From: Agrobacterium tumefaciens str. B6
GTDB lineage: Bacteria; Pseudomonadota; Alphaproteobacteria; Rhizobiales; Rhizobiaceae
DNA: 64,000 nt
Assembly: GCF_001541315.1 (NCBI RefSeq)
Contig: NZ_LMVK01000009.1
Span: forward strand, 1 to 64,000
Direction of reading: 5' to 3'
Shown here: positions 50,479 to 59,731 of the stretch, piece by piece
Position numbering within the stretch: the first letter of the stretch is position 1
Layout: each line of letters starts with the position of its first letter
The notes under the pieces: model-generated
What the model saw: only the letters and a program-made list of their open reading frames with translations
Told to the model about the DNA's origin: nothing
The model's database searches: none
Program-made: the position numbers and the translations under genes

Positions 50479-51660
50479 TCAGGCGGTTTTCAGCGTCAGC
50501 GCGGCACGGCGGTCGAGCGCGCTGCTCCAGAGGGTCAAAAGCAGGGCGATGGCGACGAGGATGGCGCCGACCCAGGGCGTTGCAGCAAGGCCCATCGGCG
50601 ATTCCACCACCAGACCGCCGAGCCATGCGCCAATCGCGATGCCGAGATTGAAGGCGGCGATATTGAGCGCCGAGGCGACATCGACCGCGCCGGGACGGTG
50701 TTCCTTGGCAAGCTGCACGACATAAAGCTGCAGGCCGGGAACATTGGCGAAGGACAGGAAACCGAGCGCGGCAAGCGTGATAAGCGTCAACACCGGCGAA
50801 ACGGCCGTAAAGGAGAAGACGAGCAGCACGATGGCTTGCGCGAGGAAGAGACCGATCAGCGCCTTGGCCGGGTTATGGTTGGCGATCCTGCCGCCGCCAA
50901 TATTGCCGGCCGCAATGGCGATGCCATAGAGCACGAGGATCAGGCTGACGCTCTTTTCCGAAAAGCCGGTCACATCCTGCAGGATCGGCGCAAGGAAGGT
51001 GAAGGCGACGAAGGTGCCGCCGTAACCGAGCGCGGTCATGGCGAAAACGATGAGCAGGCGGCCGGAACCGAGAACGCGGACCTGATCGAAGAGGCTTGCC
51101 GGCGGCGCTTTCTTGAGCGTGTTCGGCAGAAGCGTGGCGATGCCCAGGAAGGCAATCACGCCAAGGGCGGCAACAGCCCAGAAGGTTGCGCGCCAGCCGA
51201 AGACCTGCCCGATATAGGTGCCGAGCGGAACCCCGGTGACGATGGCGACCGTCAGCCCCATGAACATCATGGCGATGGCCGAGGCGCGGCGGTTTTCCGG
51301 CACGAGATCGGCGGCGATGGTGGAGCCGACCGAGAAGAAGACGCCATGGGCGAAGGCGGCAATGACCCGGGCGACGAGCAGCATCTCATAGCTCGGCGAC
51401 AGGGCCGCAGCGCTGTTGCCGACGATGAACAGGGCCATGAGGCCGAGCAGCAGCGGCTTTCTTTCGATCCGGCCGGTCAGCGCTGTCAGGATCGGCGCGC
51501 CGAAGGTGACGCCAAGCGCGTAGACGCTGACGATGAGACCGGCCAGCGGCAGGGTGATGTGAAGATCGTTGGCGACCGTCGGCAGCAGGCCGACGATGAC
51601 AAATTCCGTTGTTCCGATCGCATAGGCCGCGATCGTCAGGGCAAATATGGCCAATGGCAT
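50479..51660 (-). CDS. MFS (DHA1) exporter, arabinose-efflux-like
   Basis: 393 aa from the ATG at 51660 (RBS GGAGAGG); the frame stays open upstream but that stretch is a repeat, not protein. Twelve helices; start AIFALTIAAYAIGTTEFVIV is typical of YdhP/AraJ-type DHA1 efflux pumps, and the motif A loop is GAPILTALTGRIERKPLLLG. Likely exports sugars or drugs. Divergent from a LysR gene across a 191-bp gap that contains a 30-bp tandem repeat (51701-51760). Confidence 0.9.
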   Translation of the reverse strand: MPLAIFALTIAAYAIGTTEFVIVGLLPTVANDLHITLPLAGLIVSVYALGVTFGAPILTALTGRIERKPLLLGLMALFIVGNSAAALSPSYEMLLVARVIAAFAHGVFFSVGSTIAADLVPENRRASAIAMMFMGLTVAIVTGVPLGTYIGQVFGWRATFWAVAALGVIAFLGIATLLPNTLKKAPPASLFDQVRVLGSGRLLIVFAMTALGYGGTFVAFTFLAPILQDVTGFSEKSVSLILVLYGIAIAAGNIGGGRIANHNPAKALIGLFLAQAIVLLVFSFTAVSPVLTLITLAALGFLSFANVPGLQLYVVQLAKEHRPGAVDVASALNIAAFNLGIAIGAWLGGLVVESPMGLAATPWVGAILVAIALLLTLWSSALDRRAALTLKTA

Positions 51661-51700
51661 GATGACTACCTCTCCGCCCGGAGCGGTATCGCGGGCGTTC

Positions 51701-51760
51701 TGGACAGCAGGGCTGTCGGTTTGGATCATTTGGACAGCGGTGCTGTCCGGTTGGATCAAA
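51701..51760. promoter_or_regulatory. 30-bp tandem repeat with internal palindromes, likely operator
   Basis: Two 30-bp copies, 51701-51730 and 51731-51760, identical at 24 positions. Each contains GGACAGC-N3-GCTGTCC (perfect in copy 2, one mismatch in copy 1) followed by TTGGATCA. It is between the divergent MFS and LysR genes. Confidence 0.55.
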
Positions 51761-51851
51761 TCTATGGAGGCAATATGGGCGAAGGGGACTTGCATGATAA
51801 TCGACAAGATTGGATAAACGCCTTTGAATTGATTTCACAGATGGTGAGGCG

Positions 51852-52751
51852 ATGGACAACAGGGCCGGAGAAATGGAAGTCTTCGTGGCAGCGGCGGAAC
51901 TCGGCAGCTTTTCCGCGGCCGGGCGCAGGCTGAAGCTTTCCCCCTCGGCGGTGAGCAAGCTTGTCACACGCATCGAAGACCGCCTCGGCACGCGACTGCT
52001 GGCCCGCTCCACCCGGCTTGTCACGCTCACACCGGAGGGCGAAGTCTATCTAGCTAGGGCAAGGCGCATTCTCGCCGAGATCACTGAAACGGAGCAGATC
52101 GTGGCGAGCGGCGGCAAGGTGGTGCCGCGCGGCCTGCTGCGCGTCAACGCGACGCTGGGCTTCGGGGAACGTTATCTCCTGCCGCTTGCGCCGGAATTTC
52201 TGTCGCTTTATCCGGAGATCGAACTGGATATCTCGCTGACCGATGGCGTCATCAGCCTGATCGAGGAGCGCACCGATATTGCGATCCGCTCCGGCGCCAT
52301 GGGCGATTCATCCCTGAAGGCAAGAAAGCTGAAAGAAGTCCGCCGCGTCATCGTCGCCTCCCCTGCCTATATCGAAAAACACGGCATGCCGGAAAAACCG
52401 CAGGATCTGGCGCAACACAATTGCCTGAGCTTCAATTTCAGCCGCAGCCTCAACGAATGGCCCTTCCGCGATCCCGGATCGACGGAGGTGTATCGCTTCC
52501 CCATCACCGGCAATGCATCGGTCAATAGCGGCATGGCGATGCGCAGGCTCTGCCTCACGGGTCTCGGACTAGGAAGGGTCGGGGAATTTCATATCGAACC
52601 CGATATCAAGGCCGGTCTGCTCGTCCCTGTCCTTGAGGACTATAATGCCGAGGACATGGAGGTGATCCACGCGGTTTATGCCGGCCACGAGCATCTCGCC
52701 GCCCGCGTGCGCGCCTTCATCGATTTCCTCGCCACAAGGGTCGGGCGCTGA
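51852..52751 (+). CDS. LysR-family regulator 1 (of the MFS/aldo-keto pair)
   Basis: 299 aa. N-terminal HTH (about 8-65: MEVFVAAAELGSFSAAGRRL, SPSAVSKLVTRIEDRLGTRL) and a LysR effector domain of the CrgA/DsdC subgroup (LRVNATLGFGERYLLPLAPE, RSLNEWPFRDPG, LCLTGLGLGRV). Divergent from the MFS gene, so it probably controls that gene through the tandem repeat. Convergent with the second LysR gene; stops are 25 bp apart. The two are the same length and class but different in sequence. Confidence 0.9.
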   Translation: MDNRAGEMEVFVAAAELGSFSAAGRRLKLSPSAVSKLVTRIEDRLGTRLLARSTRLVTLTPEGEVYLARARRILAEITETEQIVASGGKVVPRGLLRVNATLGFGERYLLPLAPEFLSLYPEIELDISLTDGVISLIEERTDIAIRSGAMGDSSLKARKLKEVRRVIVASPAYIEKHGMPEKPQDLAQHNCLSFNFSRSLNEWPFRDPGSTEVYRFPITGNASVNSGMAMRRLCLTGLGLGRVGEFHIEPDIKAGLLVPVLEDYNAEDMEVIHAVYAGHEHLAARVRAFIDFLATRVGR

Positions 52752-52776
52752 TTGGGCCGGAAGGTGATTGGCCGTC

Positions 52777-53676
52777 TCACACCAGGCCGTGAACGAGCTT
52801 TGCCAGCCAGTCGACGAAAACGCGGACCTTGTTGGTCACATGCCGGGTTTGTGGATAGACCACATAGATCGGCATGGCCTCGCGCCGCCATTCGGAAAGC
52901 ACCGGTACCAGTTCACCCCGCGAAAGCGCATCCCTCACCATGAAGACGGGAAGCTGCACGATGCCCATGCCGGCCAGTGCCGCGTTGAGATAGGTACGGC
53001 TGTCATTGACCGAGACGACATAGTTCGGGGTCAGTTCAACGCTGCGCACACCATTGTCGAAGGATGCCGGCATGATCTGGCCGGTGGTGGCATTGAGGTA
53101 GCCCACCGAATAATGATCCTTCTCCAGATCCTCCGGTTCTCGCGGCATGCCGAAGTTTTCGATGTAGGATGGCGAGGCGAATGTTTCGAACCGGAGTTCG
53201 CCCACTTTTCGGGCAATCAGCGACTGATCGCGCAGCACGCCGACCCGGAGTGCGCAGTCGACATTCTCCGCGATGTAATCGACCAGACGGTCGCCGACAC
53301 CGAGATCGAGACGGATATGCGGATAACGCTGGTAAAATTCGCAAAGATGTGGGATAACCACCAGGTCCGCGAAGACACCGGCCATTTCCACCCGCAACCG
53401 GCCGGATGGCTGCACCTGTGCGCTGGACATGCTGCCGTCAAGTTCTTCGATTTCCGATAAAATCTGTGAGGCCCGCTCATAATAGAGAGCGCCGTCCGTT
53501 GTCAGCATCACCCGGCGCGTGGTGCGGTTGAGAAGTGTGGTGTGCAAATGCGCCTCAAGCGCCTGCACCATGTTGGTGACCGTGGTTTTCGGCATGTTCA
53601 GCGCGGTGGCAGCGCGGCTGAAATTGCCGGTTTCCACAACCCGCGTAAAAACCCGCATGGCGGAGAGCTGATCCAT
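52777..53676 (-). CDS. LysR-family regulator 2 (of the RND pump operon)
   Basis: 299 aa. HTH at about 5-65 (MRVFTRVVETGNFSRAATAL, MPKTTVTNMVQALEAHLHTT); effector domain with LRVEMAGVFADLVVIPHLCE and LARKVGELRFETFASPSYIE-like strands. It is divergent from the hydrolase-pump operon by 147 bp, the normal place for its activator, as MexT is for MexEF-OprN. A palindrome (53739-53751) in the gap is a candidate binding site. Confidence 0.9.
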   Translation of the reverse strand: MDQLSAMRVFTRVVETGNFSRAATALNMPKTTVTNMVQALEAHLHTTLLNRTTRRVMLTTDGALYYERASQILSEIEELDGSMSSAQVQPSGRLRVEMAGVFADLVVIPHLCEFYQRYPHIRLDLGVGDRLVDYIAENVDCALRVGVLRDQSLIARKVGELRFETFASPSYIENFGMPREPEDLEKDHYSVGYLNATTGQIMPASFDNGVRSVELTPNYVVSVNDSRTYLNAALAGMGIVQLPVFMVRDALSRGELVPVLSEWRREAMPIYVVYPQTRHVTNKVRVFVDWLAKLVHGLV

Positions 53677-53738
53677 TCACTGCCTCGGAGATGTGATTAT
53701 CCGTGATTTCGGAATAGTGTTTTCAAATTTGCATGCTT

Positions 53739-53751
53739 GATCGTTTCGATC
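53739..53751. promoter_or_regulatory. Palindrome between LysR 2 and the pump operon
   Basis: GATCG-TTT-CGATC is a perfect inverted repeat 72 bp before the hydrolase-like gene and 62 bp before the LysR start. A related CGATC recurs near 53786. Confidence 0.45.
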
Positions 53752-53823
53752 CGAACAATAATATAGATTTCAGATTTTGCAATACGATCCGCCTATTGGT
53801 GGCGGCGCAAAGGATCTGGAGTC

Positions 53824-54633
53824 ATGAACGCGCATTGGGAAAACATCGGCAGCAGCGAGGCGTCCGCGCCGAAGCTCTCCGTGCGCCGTTATGAAGGTTC
53901 CTGCCTCTGCAGCCATCCGCCTGTCGTGCTTTATCTGCGCGGCGGATCCTTTCTGGAACCCGGTCTCGAGCCGGGCGGCAATTGCCCCGAGCTTCCGGTG
54001 GCCCGCGCGCTTGCGGAAAGCGGTGCAGTGGTCGTGGAAGCCGATTACAGCAAGCCGTCCGGCAACGAGTTTCCGATGGTGATTGACTGCGCCTATGAGG
54101 CGCTCGATCATCTGAGCCGGGATCGCAAGCACTATGGCGGCGCGAAATCGCTGCTGTTTGTGGCCGGCGAAGAAGCAGGCGGCAATGTGGCGGCGGGGCT
54201 TGCCTTGAAGGCCCGTGACCGCATGCCGGGCAAGCTCGCAGGCCAGATTCTTCTGTCGCCCATGATCGACCCGATGATGACGACGGAATCCTTCCGTGAT
54301 GCGGACAGGATCGGCATGCGCCAGCGTTGGGCCGATGGCTGGAGCCATTACCTTGCCAAGGCGTGCGGGTTCTTCCACCCCTATGCCGCGCCCTGCCAGT
54401 GCACGCGGCTGAACCGGGTGGCGCCGGCGCTGATCTTTACGGCCGAGGACGACCCTCTGCGCGACGAAACGGTCAATTATGCAGACCGCCTCATCGCCTC
54501 AGGCGTCAGCGTCCGGCAGCATGTTTTTCCCGCCGGCGTCGGCTGGACGGGGCTCTATCAAGGAGAGGGCGGCGGATGGGTCTCATCCGTCTGTTCGGAA
54601 TTCAAGACCTTCGTTGACCAGTTGAAACACTGA
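53824..54633 (+). CDS. Alpha/beta-hydrolase-fold protein lacking catalytic Ser and His
   Basis: 269 aa. The fold is that of the HSL/Aes esterases: PVVLYLRGGSFLEPG (oxyanion loop, normally HGGG, here LRGG with Arg39), LFVAGEEAGGNVAAGLALKA (nucleophile elbow, normally GDSAGGN, with Glu117 in the Ser position), and ALIFTAEDDPLRDETVNYAD (Asp210 kept). The usual HGF at the end is VGWTGLY, without His. It is thus predicted to be inactive as an esterase. It starts the operon with the RND pump (56 bp to the adaptor gene). It may bind the pump substrate or regulate the pump; this is speculation. Confidence 0.82.
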   Translation: MNAHWENIGSSEASAPKLSVRRYEGSCLCSHPPVVLYLRGGSFLEPGLEPGGNCPELPVARALAESGAVVVEADYSKPSGNEFPMVIDCAYEALDHLSRDRKHYGGAKSLLFVAGEEAGGNVAAGLALKARDRMPGKLAGQILLSPMIDPMMTTESFRDADRIGMRQRWADGWSHYLAKACGFFHPYAAPCQCTRLNRVAPALIFTAEDDPLRDETVNYADRLIASGVSVRQHVFPAGVGWTGLYQGEGGGWVSSVCSEFKTFVDQLKH

Positions 54634-54688
54634 ATACCGCATTTATTGAGAAACTGACCGGCTCCTGATCCGAGCCAAGGAGAAACCC

Positions 54689-55879
54689 ATGACGCTGAAC
54701 ACCAAGCGCCGGGCCCTGACGGGTGCCGGTATCGGGCTGGCTATGTCCGTTGCAGCCGCAGCATTGTTTTTCGACCTCCCCACCAGCCGCGATGCAACGG
54801 CCGCTTCCACCCCGGCTGAAACACCGGCGATCCCGGTTACCGTCGCCAAGGTGGAAAGCCGTGACGTGATGCGCTGGGAAGAATTTTCCGGCCGTCTCGA
54901 AGCCGTTAACCGGGTGCAGATCCGCTCCCGCGTCGCCGGCCAGATCAAGGCCGTGCATTTCCGCGAAGGCGCGCTGGTGAAGGAAGGCGATCCCCTCTTC
55001 ACCATCGATCCGGCCCCCTATCAGGCTGCCGTTGCAGGCGCTGAAGGACAGGTCGCTTCCGCCGAAGCCAAGGTGAGCCTGGCAAAGACTGAACTCGACC
55101 GTGGCCGCAGGCTTTCCGACAACCGCACCATCTCCCAGAGCGATCTCGACCAGCGCCAGAGCTCGTTTGCGGATGCCGAAGCGCAGCTTCGCGCCGCCCG
55201 GGCCGCCCTAACCACCGCGCAACTTGATCTCGGCTACACCGAAATCATCGCGCCGGTTTCGGGTCGGGTCGGCCGCATCGAAATCACCGCCGGCAACCTC
55301 GTCGCCGCCGGCTCGACCTCGCCTGCACTGACGACGCTGGTATCGGTCAACCCGATCTATGCCAGCTTCAACGCCAGCGAAGGCACGGTTGCGAAGGCGC
55401 TTGCCGAACTGCCGAAAACCGATGGCGCCCTGCCCGCTCTCGAACAGATCCCTGTCGAAATCGGCACGCTTTCGGATGAGGGCACGCCGATCAAGGGCAC
55501 GCTGCACCTGATCGACAACCAGGTGGATTCGGCAAGCGGCACCATCGGTGTCCGCGCCGTCTTCGACAATCCGGACGGCAGGCTCATTCCGGGCCAGTTC
55601 GTGCGGGTGCGCATGGGCGAGCCGAAGCCGGAAAACCGCATCGTCATCAGCGACCGCGCCATCGGCACGGATCAGGACAAGCGTTTCGTCTTCGTGGTCG
55701 ATGCCGAAAACAAGGTGAGCTACCGCCAGATCAAGCCGGGTGCACCGGCTGATGGCCAGCGCATCATCGACAGCGGCCTTGCCGCCGGTGATACGATCGT
55801 CGTCAACGGCCTGCAGCGCATTCGCCCCGGTGCAACCATCGCACCACAGGCGGAGGACAAGGTTGCTGCCTCGCAGTAA
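54689..55879 (+). CDS. RND efflux periplasmic adaptor (MexE-like)
   Basis: 396 aa. N-terminal signal or membrane anchor (GIGLAMSVAAAALFFDLPTS), no lipobox. Barrel-sandwich half motifs RWEEFSGRLEAVNRVQIRSR-VAGQIKAVHFREGALVKEGD, a helical hairpin (about 105-165, YQAAVAGAEGQVASAEAKVS), the second half TEIIAPVSGRVGRIEITAGN, beta-barrel and membrane-proximal domains. It links the RND pump to an outer-membrane channel that is not encoded here. RBS AAGGAG. Confidence 0.93.
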   Translation: MTLNTKRRALTGAGIGLAMSVAAAALFFDLPTSRDATAASTPAETPAIPVTVAKVESRDVMRWEEFSGRLEAVNRVQIRSRVAGQIKAVHFREGALVKEGDPLFTIDPAPYQAAVAGAEGQVASAEAKVSLAKTELDRGRRLSDNRTISQSDLDQRQSSFADAEAQLRAARAALTTAQLDLGYTEIIAPVSGRVGRIEITAGNLVAAGSTSPALTTLVSVNPIYASFNASEGTVAKALAELPKTDGALPALEQIPVEIGTLSDEGTPIKGTLHLIDNQVDSASGTIGVRAVFDNPDGRLIPGQFVRVRMGEPKPENRIVISDRAIGTDQDKRFVFVVDAENKVSYRQIKPGAPADGQRIIDSGLAAGDTIVVNGLQRIRPGATIAPQAEDKVAASQ

Positions 55880-56015
55880 GTAACCGCCTTTTTGATCAAT
55901 AAGCGTCCCGCCCTCCCGCGAGACGCCCCTTCAGACAGAACCGGCCTTCACCGGCGGCAGAAAAGCCGCCGGAACGGCCTTTGCATTCCAAAATATACCC
56001 GGAGAGGGACTGGAT

Positions 56016-59000
56016 ATGAATATTTCCAGATTTTTTGTCGACAGGCCGGTATTCGCCGGCGTTCTGTCGATCCTGATTGTGGTGGCAGGCCTTCTTGGCA
56101 TGCGCGCCCTGCCGATTTCCGAATATCCGGAAGTCGTTCCGCCATCCGTCGTCGTCCGCGCCACCTATCCGGGTGCGAACCCGGCCGTTATCGCTGAAAC
56201 CGTTGCCACGCCGCTTGAAGAACAGATCAACGGTGTCGAAGGCATGCTCTATATGGGCAGTCAGGCGACATCCGACGGCGTGCTGACGTTGACCGTGACC
56301 TTCAAGCTCGGTACCGACCCCGACAAGGCGCAGCAGCTGGTGCAGAACCGCGTTTCGCAGGCCGAACCGCGCCTGCCGGCGGAAGTCCGCGCACTCGGCA
56401 TCACGACGGTCAAGAGCTCACCCGACTTCATCATGGTCGTCAATCTGGTGTCGAAAACCGACGCCTATGACATCACCTACCTGCGTAACTACGCAACGCT
56501 GAACGTCAAGGATCGCCTCGCCCGCATCGAAGGCGTGGGCCAGGTGCAGGTCTTCGGCGCAGGTGACTATTCCATGCGCGTCTGGCTCGATCCGCAGAAG
56601 GTCGCCGAACACGATCTGGCTGCCAGCGACGTCTCCGACGCCATCCGCCAGCAGAACGTACAGGCGGCAGCCGGTGTCATCGGCGCTTCGCCGAGCCCCA
56701 ACGGCGTCGACCTGCAGCTTAACGTCAATGCCCAGGGCCGTCTGACGACGCCGGAAGAATTCGGCAACATCATCGTCAAGAGCGGCGCCAACGGCGAAAT
56801 CACCCGCCTGCGCGATGTCGCCCGCATTGAACTCGGTGCTGCCGATTACACGCTGCGCTCGCTGCTCGACGGTGAACCCGCCGTGGCTGTGGCAGTTCTC
56901 CAGGCTCCCGGCTCCAACGCCATCGAAATCGCCGACAATGTCCGCGCCACGATGGACAATCTGCAGCTGGCAATGCCTGACGGCGTGAAATACGAGATCG
57001 TCTACGACACGACGAAATTCGTGCGCTCGTCCATCGAAAAGGTCGTTGATACACTCCTCGAGGCCGTTGGCCTCGTGGTGCTTGTCGTCATCCTCTTCCT
57101 GCAGACATGGCGCGCATCGATCATTCCGCTGATCGCCGTTCCGGTCTCGATCATCGGCACCTTCGCCGTCATGTATGCTTTCGGGTTTTCCATCAACGCG
57201 CTAACGCTGTTCGGGCTGGTGCTCGCCATCGGCATCGTGGTGGATGACGCGATCGTGGTCGTCGAAAACGTCGAACGAAACATCGAAAACGGGCTCTCGC
57301 CGCGTGACGCCACCTACAAGGCGATGCGGGAAGTGTCCGGGCCGATCATCGCAATCGCGCTGGTTCTGGTCGCGGTCTTCGTGCCGCTTGCCTTCATCTC
57401 CGGCCTGTCCGGTCAGTTCTACCGGCAATTCGCGCTGACGATCGCCATCTCCACCGTCATTTCGGCGATCAATTCGCTGACGCTGTCACCCGCTCTCGCG
57501 GCACTGCTGCTCAAAGAGCACGGTGCACCGAAAGACTGGCTGACCCGCTTCATGGACCGGATTTTCGGCTGGTTCTTCCGCGGCTTCAACCGCGCCTTCG
57601 GCGCCGCCTCCAACGGCTACGGCAAGACCGTGGGCGGGCTGGTGACGCGCAAGAGCCTGGTGATGCTGGTCTATATGGCGCTGGTGGCTGCAACCTACGG
57701 CATGTTCACGACCGTTCCGAGCGGCTTCGTGCCGGCGCAGGACAAGCAGTACCTGATCGGCTTTGCCCAGCTTCCTGATGGCGCGACACTCGACCGGACG
57801 GAAAGCGTCATCAAGCGGATGAGCGATATCGCCATGGAAACGCCCGGCGTCAGCCACGCCATCGCCTTCCCGGGCCTGTCGATCAACGGCTTCACCATCG
57901 GCTCCAACTCCGGCATCGTCTTCGCGATTCTCGATGACTTCGAAAAGCGCAAGACGCCGGAACTGTCCGGCGGCGCCATCGCCATGCAGCTGAACCAGAA
58001 ATATGCGGGCATTCAGGATGCCTTCATCGCCATGTTCCCGCCGCCGCCGGTCAACGGTCTCGGCCAGACGGGCGGCTTCAAGCTGCAGATCGAGGACCGC
58101 GCCGGTTACGGCTACCAGACGCTTGACGAAGCGGCGAAAGCCGTGATCGCCAAGGCATACCAGACGCCGGAGCTGGCAGGCATCTTCTCCAGCTTCCAGA
58201 TCAACGTGCCGCAGCTCTTCGCCGATCTCGATCGCGCCAAGGCCGAGCAGCTGGGCGTTTCGGTCACCGACGTCTTCCAGACGCTGCAGATCTATCTGGG
58301 TTCGCTCTATGTCAACGACTTCAACGCCTTCGGGCGGACATATAGCGTGCGTGTGCAGGCCGATGCGCAGTTCCGCGCCCATGCGGAAGATATCGGCCGC
58401 CTGAAGGTTCGCTCCGCAACGGGTCAGATGATCCCGCTTTCGACGCTGCTGAAGGTGGATGCGACGACGGGACCGGAACGCACCAACCGCTATAACGGCT
58501 TCCTTGCAGCCGATATCAACGGCGGTCCGGCACCGGGCTATTCCTCTGGACAGGCGCAGGCAGCGATGGAAAAAATCCTCGCGGAAAACCTGCCGGCCGG
58601 GATTGACTACGAATGGACGGACCTGACCTACCAGCAGATCCTTGCCGGCAACTCCAGCATCGTCGTCTTCCCGCTGGCGCTGCTCTTGGTTTACCTCGTC
58701 CTGGCTGCGCAATATGAAAGCCTCACATTGCCGATCGCGATCATTCTGATCGTGCCACTCGGTGTGCTCGCGGCCCTGACCGGCGTCTGGCTGACGGGAG
58801 GGGATAACAACATCTTTACGCAGATCGGCCTTGTCGTCCTTGTGGGCTTGTCGGCGAAGAACGCGATCCTGATCGTGGAATTCGCCCGCGAGCTGGAATT
58901 CGAGGGACGAACGCCGCTTCAGGCGGCGGTCGAGGCAAGCCGGCTTCGTCTTCGCCCGATCCTGATGACCTCGCTCGCCTTCATCATGGGCGTGGTGCCG

Positions 59001-59210
59001 CTGGTCGTCTCCACCGGTGCAGGTGCGGAAATGCGCGCGGCCATGGGTGTCGCTGTCTTCTCCGGCATGATCGGCGTGACGTTCTTCGGCATCTTCATGA
59101 CACCGGTCTTCTACGTGCTGGTGCGCAAGCTGTCGGGCAACCGCCCGCTCATCCAGCACAAGCAGGAAGAACCGGCCAATTCGGACTACAAGCTCGAAAA
59201 GGCCGGCTGA
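56016..59210 (+). CDS. RND (HAE1) multidrug efflux permease (MexF-like)
   Basis: 1064 aa, twelve helices and two large periplasmic loops. Start MNISRFFVDRPVFAGVLSIL is the HAE1 signature. Proton relay Asp-Asp in helix 4 (IGIVVDDAIVVVENVERNIE, about 408-409) and Lys/Thr in helix 10 (VGLSAKNAILIVEFARELEF) are intact. The MexF-type loops (YPEVVPPSVVVRATYPGANP, GASPSPNGVDLQLNVNAQGR) fit. It uses proton flow to export drugs. An outer-membrane partner such as OprN is missing from the operon. RBS GGAGAGGG. Good terminator at 59249. Confidence 0.95.
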   Translation: MNISRFFVDRPVFAGVLSILIVVAGLLGMRALPISEYPEVVPPSVVVRATYPGANPAVIAETVATPLEEQINGVEGMLYMGSQATSDGVLTLTVTFKLGTDPDKAQQLVQNRVSQAEPRLPAEVRALGITTVKSSPDFIMVVNLVSKTDAYDITYLRNYATLNVKDRLARIEGVGQVQVFGAGDYSMRVWLDPQKVAEHDLAASDVSDAIRQQNVQAAAGVIGASPSPNGVDLQLNVNAQGRLTTPEEFGNIIVKSGANGEITRLRDVARIELGAADYTLRSLLDGEPAVAVAVLQAPGSNAIEIADNVRATMDNLQLAMPDGVKYEIVYDTTKFVRSSIEKVVDTLLEAVGLVVLVVILFLQTWRASIIPLIAVPVSIIGTFAVMYAFGFSINALTLFGLVLAIGIVVDDAIVVVENVERNIENGLSPRDATYKAMREVSGPIIAIALVLVAVFVPLAFISGLSGQFYRQFALTIAISTVISAINSLTLSPALAALLLKEHGAPKDWLTRFMDRIFGWFFRGFNRAFGAASNGYGKTVGGLVTRKSLVMLVYMALVAATYGMFTTVPSGFVPAQDKQYLIGFAQLPDGATLDRTESVIKRMSDIAMETPGVSHAIAFPGLSINGFTIGSNSGIVFAILDDFEKRKTPELSGGAIAMQLNQKYAGIQDAFIAMFPPPPVNGLGQTGGFKLQIEDRAGYGYQTLDEAAKAVIAKAYQTPELAGIFSSFQINVPQLFADLDRAKAEQLGVSVTDVFQTLQIYLGSLYVNDFNAFGRTYSVRVQADAQFRAHAEDIGRLKVRSATGQMIPLSTLLKVDATTGPERTNRYNGFLAADINGGPAPGYSSGQAQAAMEKILAENLPAGIDYEWTDLTYQQILAGNSSIVVFPLALLLVYLVLAAQYESLTLPIAIILIVPLGVLAALTGVWLTGGDNNIFTQIGLVVLVGLSAKNAILIVEFARELEFEGRTPLQAAVEASRLRLRPILMTSLAFIMGVVPLVVSTGAGAEMRAAMGVAVFSGMIGVTFFGIFMTPVFYVLVRKLSGNRPLIQHKQEEPANSDYKLEKAG

Positions 59211-59248
59211 GACCATACTCCCATCCACCGCCACCTTCGACGCAAGCC

Positions 59249-59281
59249 CGCCGCGCATCCCCCCGGATGCGCGGCGTTTTT
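59249..59281 (+). terminator. Intrinsic terminator of the pump operon
   Basis: CGCCGCGCATCC/GGATGCGCGGCG, a perfect 12-bp stem with a 4-base loop, is followed by five T. Confidence 0.9.
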
Positions 59282-59502
59282 CATGGGCGGGAACGTCTAT
59301 GCAACCATCCTGAAATAGAATCAGATTCAAATGCTTAAGTGGCAAATACGGCTATATTGCCCCGCTTTAAAACTGTCGAAAATCAATATAGAGCCATCAC
59401 ACGAAGAGAACTGCAAGAAACAGTGCTATTTTATGCTTTGTATTTTGTGGTAATTTCCAAGAACAGGGTGATTCGGACTAAATGATTTAGTTCAGGGGCT
59501 AC

Positions 59503-59706
59503 ATGATGGAGCAGGACTACGAAAGCTGGGCAACGACCGTTGCCTATTCGATAGTGATGCATGAAGGTCTGGATCTGGCGCTTTCCGCGCAGAACCTGGA
59601 CAGGGGCAAGACCAAGAACAATCGCGAGCGGCTGATGGAGGCCATTCGAACATCGTTGCTTGAGGCACGTTTTCGCAGCCGTCTGACGGCAGCGCACCGG
59701 CTCTGA
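59503..59706 (+). CDS. Small protein, unknown function
   Basis: 67 aa; AGGGG before the ATG. Sequence MMEQDYESWATTVAYSIVMH, then EGLDLALSAQNLDRGKTKNN, RERLMEAIRTSLLEARFRSR; helical, basic C-terminus, no membrane helix. Not a recognised family. The 290-bp AT-rich region upstream (59211-59502) is long enough for regulated expression but shows no known motif beyond a terminator. Confidence 0.6.
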   Translation: MMEQDYESWATTVAYSIVMHEGLDLALSAQNLDRGKTKNNRERLMEAIRTSLLEARFRSRLTAAHRL

Positions 59707-59731
59707 ACGCTGCGCCTGATATCGCAGCGGC

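Noticed and set aside
51661..51807. A longer N-terminus for the MFS exporter through the intergenic repeat
   Set aside because: The added residues would only translate the 30-bp tandem repeat, and the ATG at 51660 has a ribosome-binding site and gives the normal family N-terminus.
57486..59345. A 619-codon open frame on the minus strand within the RND permease gene
   Set aside because: The plus-strand RND permease is unmistakable over its full length; the opposite frame is rich in Arg, His and Gln and has no recognisable motif.
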